DNA from: Bacteroidales bacterium UBA4893
GTDB lineage: Bacteria > Bacteroidota > Bacteroidia > Bacteroidales > P3
NCBI GenBank assembly: GCA_002399025.1
Contig: DHCV01000030.1
Location: forward strand, 51,110 to 71,068
Direction of reading: 5' to 3'
Length of the DNA: 19,959 bases
The translations under genes and the position numbers were made by a program. Shown here piece after piece: positions 17,071-19,959 of the stretch. The notes below the pieces were generated by a model. The model was not told where the DNA came from, did not search any database, and worked only from the letters and a program-made list of their open reading frames with translations. Within the stretch, counting starts at the first letter, position 1, and every line of letters starts with the position of its first letter.

Positions 17071-18741
17071 ATGAAAAGAATAATCGTTATTTTAGCATTA
17101 GTTTTTAGTTTCACTTTAAACTCATTTGCTCAGGAAGAATTACCTACTTATAATGGAAAAATCAATCAAGTGAAGGTCTTTTTGCAGCAGGCACAAATTG
17201 AAAAAACTGTATCATTTCCACTCAAAGCAGGAAATAATGAAATCATACTCGTAGGTAATTCGCAGTATATGCAAACCCAAAGTCTTCAATTTACCTCAAT
17301 CAACGATTATATTATAACTGATTTTACCCCATTTATCCAATATGTCCAACCCAAACAACCATCCGAAGAAAAGCTATCCAATGAGAAGAAAATAAGACTA
17401 AAAAACCTAAGAGATTCACTTGAAATTTTAAGCAACCAAAATTCCGATTCTTACACTCTTACATCAATACTCAATAAGGAGAAGCAAGTTTTGGAAAATA
17501 TGAAGATAATCTCACAACCACAATCCATTGATTCAATCCCCAAGATTAAAGATGGCCTAAGCTATTATAGGGATAAGATGATTGAAGTAAACAAAATGCT
17601 TCAAAAAGAAAACGCCATAATTGCCAAGAGAACAAAAACAATTAATGAAGTAAATAATCAAATAAATATTATTCTTCAAGGTGCAGTAGATAAGTTTCAA
17701 CCACGCAATGAATACTATATAAGACTTAATATTTACAGCGAAAAGAATATACCAATGTCCAAACTTAGCTACACATATAATGTAGGTGGAGTCTATTGGC
17801 AACCATTCTACGATGTAAAATTCACTAAGCCAACCGACCCAGCATCATTTGTACTAAAAGCACAACTAACCCAACAAACAGGAGAAGACTGGAACGATGT
17901 AAAACTAATCTTTTCAACAGAGCAACCCAATAATCGAAGAGTTTTAGGCACCCTATATCCTTACTATTTACAACCTCATCAACAACACACAAGATCATAT
18001 AGAAAACAAACAAATAATATTGAAAGTATATCTGCAAAAGTAGCTGGTGTTTCAGAAGATGCAGCTGAATATGGAGTTCCAACAGCAAATGCAACAAAAT
18101 ATTCCGAAATGACAGTATCACAAATAACCATGTTAGGAAAAGAATATGAAGTAGGGATGAAACACACCATAATAAGCGATGGAAAAGAAAAAATTATATC
18201 CCTTGAAACCAAATCAACAAAAGCCGACTACAAACACTACACAATACCAAAAATTGGAAAAGCAGCATATATCTCAGCCCTAATGTCACAATGGGAAGAC
18301 TTAGAACTAATGGATGCAAATGGCAAGATATACCTTGAAAACAACTATATAAACGATACATATATAAGCTCATCCAACACCTCTGACACCCTAAACCTAT
18401 CAATAGGACAAGACAAAAGAGTAGCAGTAGATAGAAAAGTATCAAAAACAAAACCAGAAAAGACAGGACTATTGAGCAACACCATAGAAACAATAGTAAC
18501 CATAACCCTATCAATAAAGAATAATAACCAAACCCCAATAGATATAAACGTAGTAGACCAAATCCCACTATCCAATCAAGAAAACATAAAAATAACAGCA
18601 GGAGACCTATCAAAAGCACAATACGATGAAAAAACAGGAAAACTAACTTGGGATTTCTCACTAAAACCATTAGAACAAAAAACCATAACCTTCAACTACA
18701 CAGTCCGCCAACCCAAAGGAGTAAATATAATATTGAATTAA
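17071..18741 (+). CDS. Secreted MuiA-like protein (DUF4140 and DUF4139 domains)
   Basis: 556 residues. A signal peptide (MKRIIVILALVFSFTLNSFA, cleavage probably before QEE) sends it to the periplasm or envelope. Residues about 28-127 match the DUF4140 pattern: INQVKVFLQQAQIEKTVSFPLKAG followed by a strand-rich stretch. A helical, coiled-coil-like region (about 100-205) follows. DUF4139 starts near 225, with LSYTYNVGGVYWQPFYDVKF and LTQQTGEDWNDVKLIFST, and ends with WDFSLKPLEQKTITFNYTV. Mucoidy inhibitor A-type proteins have no established biochemical function. The gene stands alone between divergent valS and a repeat cluster whose first hairpin could terminate it. The last third uses few T-ending codons compared with the first third. 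Confidence 0.88.
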   Translation: MKRIIVILALVFSFTLNSFAQEELPTYNGKINQVKVFLQQAQIEKTVSFPLKAGNNEIILVGNSQYMQTQSLQFTSINDYIITDFTPFIQYVQPKQPSEEKLSNEKKIRLKNLRDSLEILSNQNSDSYTLTSILNKEKQVLENMKIISQPQSIDSIPKIKDGLSYYRDKMIEVNKMLQKENAIIAKRTKTINEVNNQINIILQGAVDKFQPRNEYYIRLNIYSEKNIPMSKLSYTYNVGGVYWQPFYDVKFTKPTDPASFVLKAQLTQQTGEDWNDVKLIFSTEQPNNRRVLGTLYPYYLQPHQQHTRSYRKQTNNIESISAKVAGVSEDAAEYGVPTANATKYSEMTVSQITMLGKEYEVGMKHTIISDGKEKIISLETKSTKADYKHYTIPKIGKAAYISALMSQWEDLELMDANGKIYLENNYINDTYISSSNTSDTLNLSIGQDKRVAVDRKVSKTKPEKTGLLSNTIETIVTITLSIKNNNQTPIDINVVDQIPLSNQENIKITAGDLSKAQYDEKTGKLTWDFSLKPLEQKTITFNYTVRQPKGVNIILN

Positions 18742-18757
18742 ACTAATTAATTTATTA

Positions 18758-18800
18758 GTCAGAATCAAGATTTACAGGATTTAAAGATTGATAGGATTTC
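18758..18800 (+). repeat. Dispersed GATT/ACAGGATT repeat
   Basis: The stretch gtcagaatcaagatttacag continues as gatttaaagattgataggat; the words acaggattt and ataggattt alternate with aagatt. From memory, variants of this phrase occur in intergenic DNA of many Bacteroidota. Its function is unknown. Confidence 0.5.
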
Positions 18801-18821
18801 AATTAAGAAAACAAATTTGTT

Positions 18822-18850
18822 GTGCGGTATATGTTATGCCGCACTTTTTT
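18822..18850 (+). terminator. T-tailed hairpin after the MuiA-like gene, also a dispersed repeat
   Basis: GTGCGG (18822-18827) pairs with CCGCAC (18839-18844), and the stem extends inward to about 10 pairs (one G-T) around a TGT loop. Six T residues follow directly. It lies 80 bases after the MuiA stop codon and could terminate it. The same 23 bases occur in reverse at 2858-2880 with one difference, so it is also a member of a repeat family. Confidence 0.65.
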
Positions 18851-18930
18851 ATTATACGGATTTCTTTGCTGTGCAAAGCGACAAAGTCGATAACTTTCTA
18901 AGACAAGCGACAAGCCAATAATCAATTCCC

Positions 18931-19056
18931 AAAAAACATCAATCATAATGAAAAATATAAGGGACATAAATGAAAATATATCGGACATAAATAAAAATAT
19001 AAGGGATATATTTACAAATATAAGGGACATATTTTCAATTATGATTGATGTTTTTT
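18931..19056. repeat. Inverted-repeat element enclosing four 21-base tandem units
   Basis: The left arm (18931-18958) and right arm (19029-19056) are inverted copies, 26 of 28 bases matching; the outer part is aaaaaacatcaatcataat. Between and overlapping them are four 21-base units beginning tataaggga or tatatcgga at 18956, 18977, 18998 and 19019. No target duplication is evident next to the arms. A 51-codon plus-strand frame (18948-19103) spans it, with a heptad pattern NIRDINE/NISDINK/NIRDIFT/NIRDIFS. I do not call it a gene, because the period of seven codons follows from the DNA repeat and no ribosome-binding site is visible. Confidence 0.75.
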
Positions 19057-19126
19057 CTAACTCCTTATTTCATTTTACCGCAAATCAAGTAATAATTTAT
19101 TAAAATCAAGTTTTAATTTTTTCTTT

Positions 19127-19165
19127 CTTCGTTTTAATTTACTCAAACAAGGTTTTAATTTTTTG
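19127..19165 (-). repeat. Dispersed intergenic repeat module, copy A-right
   Basis: Read on the minus strand, this gives aaattaaaaccttgttt, then g, then agtaaattaaaacgaag, matching 2583-2618 with one mismatch over 36 bases. It directly abuts the hairpin at 19168-19191. Confidence 0.8.
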
Positions 19166-19167
19166 TT

Positions 19168-19191
19168 GTGTGGGATTTCCGAATCCCGCAC
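19168..19191. repeat. Hairpin GTGTGGGATT/AATCCCGCAC
   Basis: A 10-base stem with one G-T pair and a TCCG loop. Its outer bases GTGYGG and CCGCAC are shared with the hairpin at 18822-18844, but the middle is different yet still self-complementary. A diverged inverted copy lies at 19328-19351. Confidence 0.75.
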
Positions 19192-19241
19192 TATATTACT
19201 ATAAGGATTTTCAATCCGTTATTTCATTTTTAAGAATAATC

Positions 19242-19351
19242 AAAAGGATAACATATCTTAGTTAATAGTTACTGATTATTTGTTAATGGTTAATGCAAGT
19301 CGGATAACATATCCTAATAATAAGGAAGTGTGTGATTCGGAAATCCCGCAC
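19242..19351. repeat. Composite intergenic repeat with terminal hairpin, right copy
   Basis: Two GGATAACATATC boxes (at about 19246 and 19302), the first followed by ttagttaat and the second by ctaataata, precede the hairpin GTGTGTGATT/AATCCCGCAC (19328-19351). The order matches the left copy at 2791-2880, with a longer spacer here. The hairpin lies inside the first codons of the open frame that follows. Confidence 0.75.
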
Positions 19352-19910
19352 AACGGAAGGTTCTTTAGTTTTTGACTTCGTCTTAGGTTTGCCAAATAAC
19401 CCAAATGTTGTTTATAGTGTATGGACAGAGCCAGACAGAATTCATTTTTATAATTTAAACTTACCATATATAGATGGCATAGCAATGTTTGACTATGGCG
19501 AACTTACACAATTGGTAGCTAATGGAGAAGAAGTTTGTTTCTATGTATTGATGTGTATAGACGATCAAATTTGCAAAGCAAAAGTCTGTATTAAAGCAGC
19601 AGAACTTCTCTCAATGTCTGGATCTAAATCTAAATCTAAAACAAATACTACCCAAACTAATACACAAACAAAGATAGATAAAGACTCTCCTTATTTAATT
19701 CCAAATCCAGCAGAAACTTATGTAACGATAGAAGGAATAGAACCGACAAATATTACTGAAGTATTTTTAATTGATATCACAGGTAAAAAACTAAAAGTGA
19801 TATCTAATAATAATACATTAGATATAAATGATATCCCTTCAGGAACATATTTTGTAAGAGTAATGAACAAATCACAAAAAGCCTATTACTTGAAACTAAT
19901 AAAGAAGTAG
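19332..19910 (+). pseudogene. 5'-truncated gene for a type IX-secreted protein (C-terminal sorting domain kept)
   Basis: 192 codons from a GTG that lies inside a repeat hairpin; the frame is closed upstream by TAA at 19305-19307. There is no signal peptide, yet the C-terminal 75 or so residues are a type A sorting domain of the type IX secretion system: YLIPNPAETYVTIEGI, then EVFLIDITGKKL, then IPSGTYFVRVMNKSQ and a final KLIKK. Such a domain only works on a protein exported with an N-terminal signal, so the 5' part appears to be missing. The N-terminal remainder (FDFVLGLPNNPNVVYSVWTE and on) is a domain end I cannot identify, joined to the sorting domain by a Ser/Lys/Thr-rich linker (about 97-118). 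The alternative is a functional, unusually short gene with GTG start, which I find less likely. Confidence 0.65.
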
Positions 19911-19922
19911 AAAAAGGCTTTT
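19877..19922 (+). terminator. Possible terminator overlapping the end of the sorting-domain frame
   Basis: AAAAGCC (19877-19883) pairs with GGCTTTT (19916-19922), and an inner TACTT pairs with AAGTA (19887-19891 with 19905-19909). The T run is short, and the first arm lies in coding sequence, so the call is weak. Confidence 0.35.
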
Positions 19923-19959
19923 ATCTACAAAAATGACATACGGTGTCTTGTGCAAATAA

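Larger units (their letters stand above)
18742..19331. other. Intergenic region of about 590 bases packed with repeats and hairpins
   Basis: No convincing gene is seen. The region contains, in order, a GATT-rich dispersed repeat (18758-18800), a T-tailed hairpin (18822-18850), a small hairpin CTTTGC/GCAAAG (18864-18878), an inverted-repeat element with four 21-base units (18931-19056), an inverted copy of the left-end module (19127-19165), another hairpin (19168-19191) and a composite repeat that runs into the next open frame (19242-19351). Confidence 0.75.

Noticed and set aside
18803..19030. Minus-strand frame with MSLIF-type hydrophobic heptads
   Set aside because: It is produced by the 21-base tandem units and runs through the T-tailed hairpin; no start signal and no recognisable domain.
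2581..19351. The whole 16 kb between the inverted modules as one composite transposon or integrative element
   Set aside because: It contains ruvB, valS and other core genes and no transposase, integrase or conjugation gene, and the shared modules are not all in inverted orientation.

Overview
The window is AT-rich DNA from a Bacteroidota bacterium, most likely of the order Bacteroidales. Three things point there: promoter -7 boxes of the Bacteroidota type (TAnnTTTG, e.g. TATCTTTG and TATATTTG) upstream of several genes, a type IX secretion C-terminal sorting domain at the right end, and a BspA-like leucine-rich-repeat protein at the left end. The species cannot be named from the sequence.

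Layout. (1) Positions 1-2270, minus strand: the 5' part of a large gene that runs off the left edge. It encodes an N-terminal protein kinase domain followed by at least 17 near-identical 22/23-residue BspA-type leucine-rich repeats. It has no signal peptide or membrane segment in the visible part. (2) 2271-3038: a repeat-bearing intergenic region. (3) 3039-4875, plus strand: a two-gene AbiE-type toxin-antitoxin pair (AbiEi-like winged-helix antitoxin, AbiEii-like nucleotidyltransferase toxin). (4) 4956-9339, minus strand: ruvB, hutH and a YgiQ-type radical SAM gene, probably co-transcribed. (5) 9478-12166, plus strand: a tandem universal stress protein, a small secreted SPOR-like protein and an M20 dipeptidase, closely spaced and ended by a clear intrinsic terminator. 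(6) 12221-16928, minus strand: valS followed by a polytopic membrane protein with a GT-C glycosyltransferase look. (7) 17071-18741, plus strand: a secreted MuiA-like DUF4140/DUF4139 protein. (8) 18742-19331: a dense cluster of intergenic repeats and hairpins. (9) 19332-19910: a fragment ending in a type IX sorting domain and lacking a credible 5' end.

The middle (about 5-18.7 kb) is ordinary chromosomal housekeeping DNA. The accessory material sits at the two ends: the kinase-LRR gene and AbiE pair on the left, the repeat cluster and truncated secreted-protein gene on the right. The noncoding DNA of the two ends shares repeat modules in opposite orientation about 16 kb apart, including a 36-base module with one mismatch and a composite hairpin module. 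The best candidate for something not well described is the kinase-LRR protein, whose repeats vary mainly at a few positions around an invariant Ala-Phe pair. Second is the modular hairpin repeat family, which appears to abut, and perhaps truncate, the sorting-domain gene.
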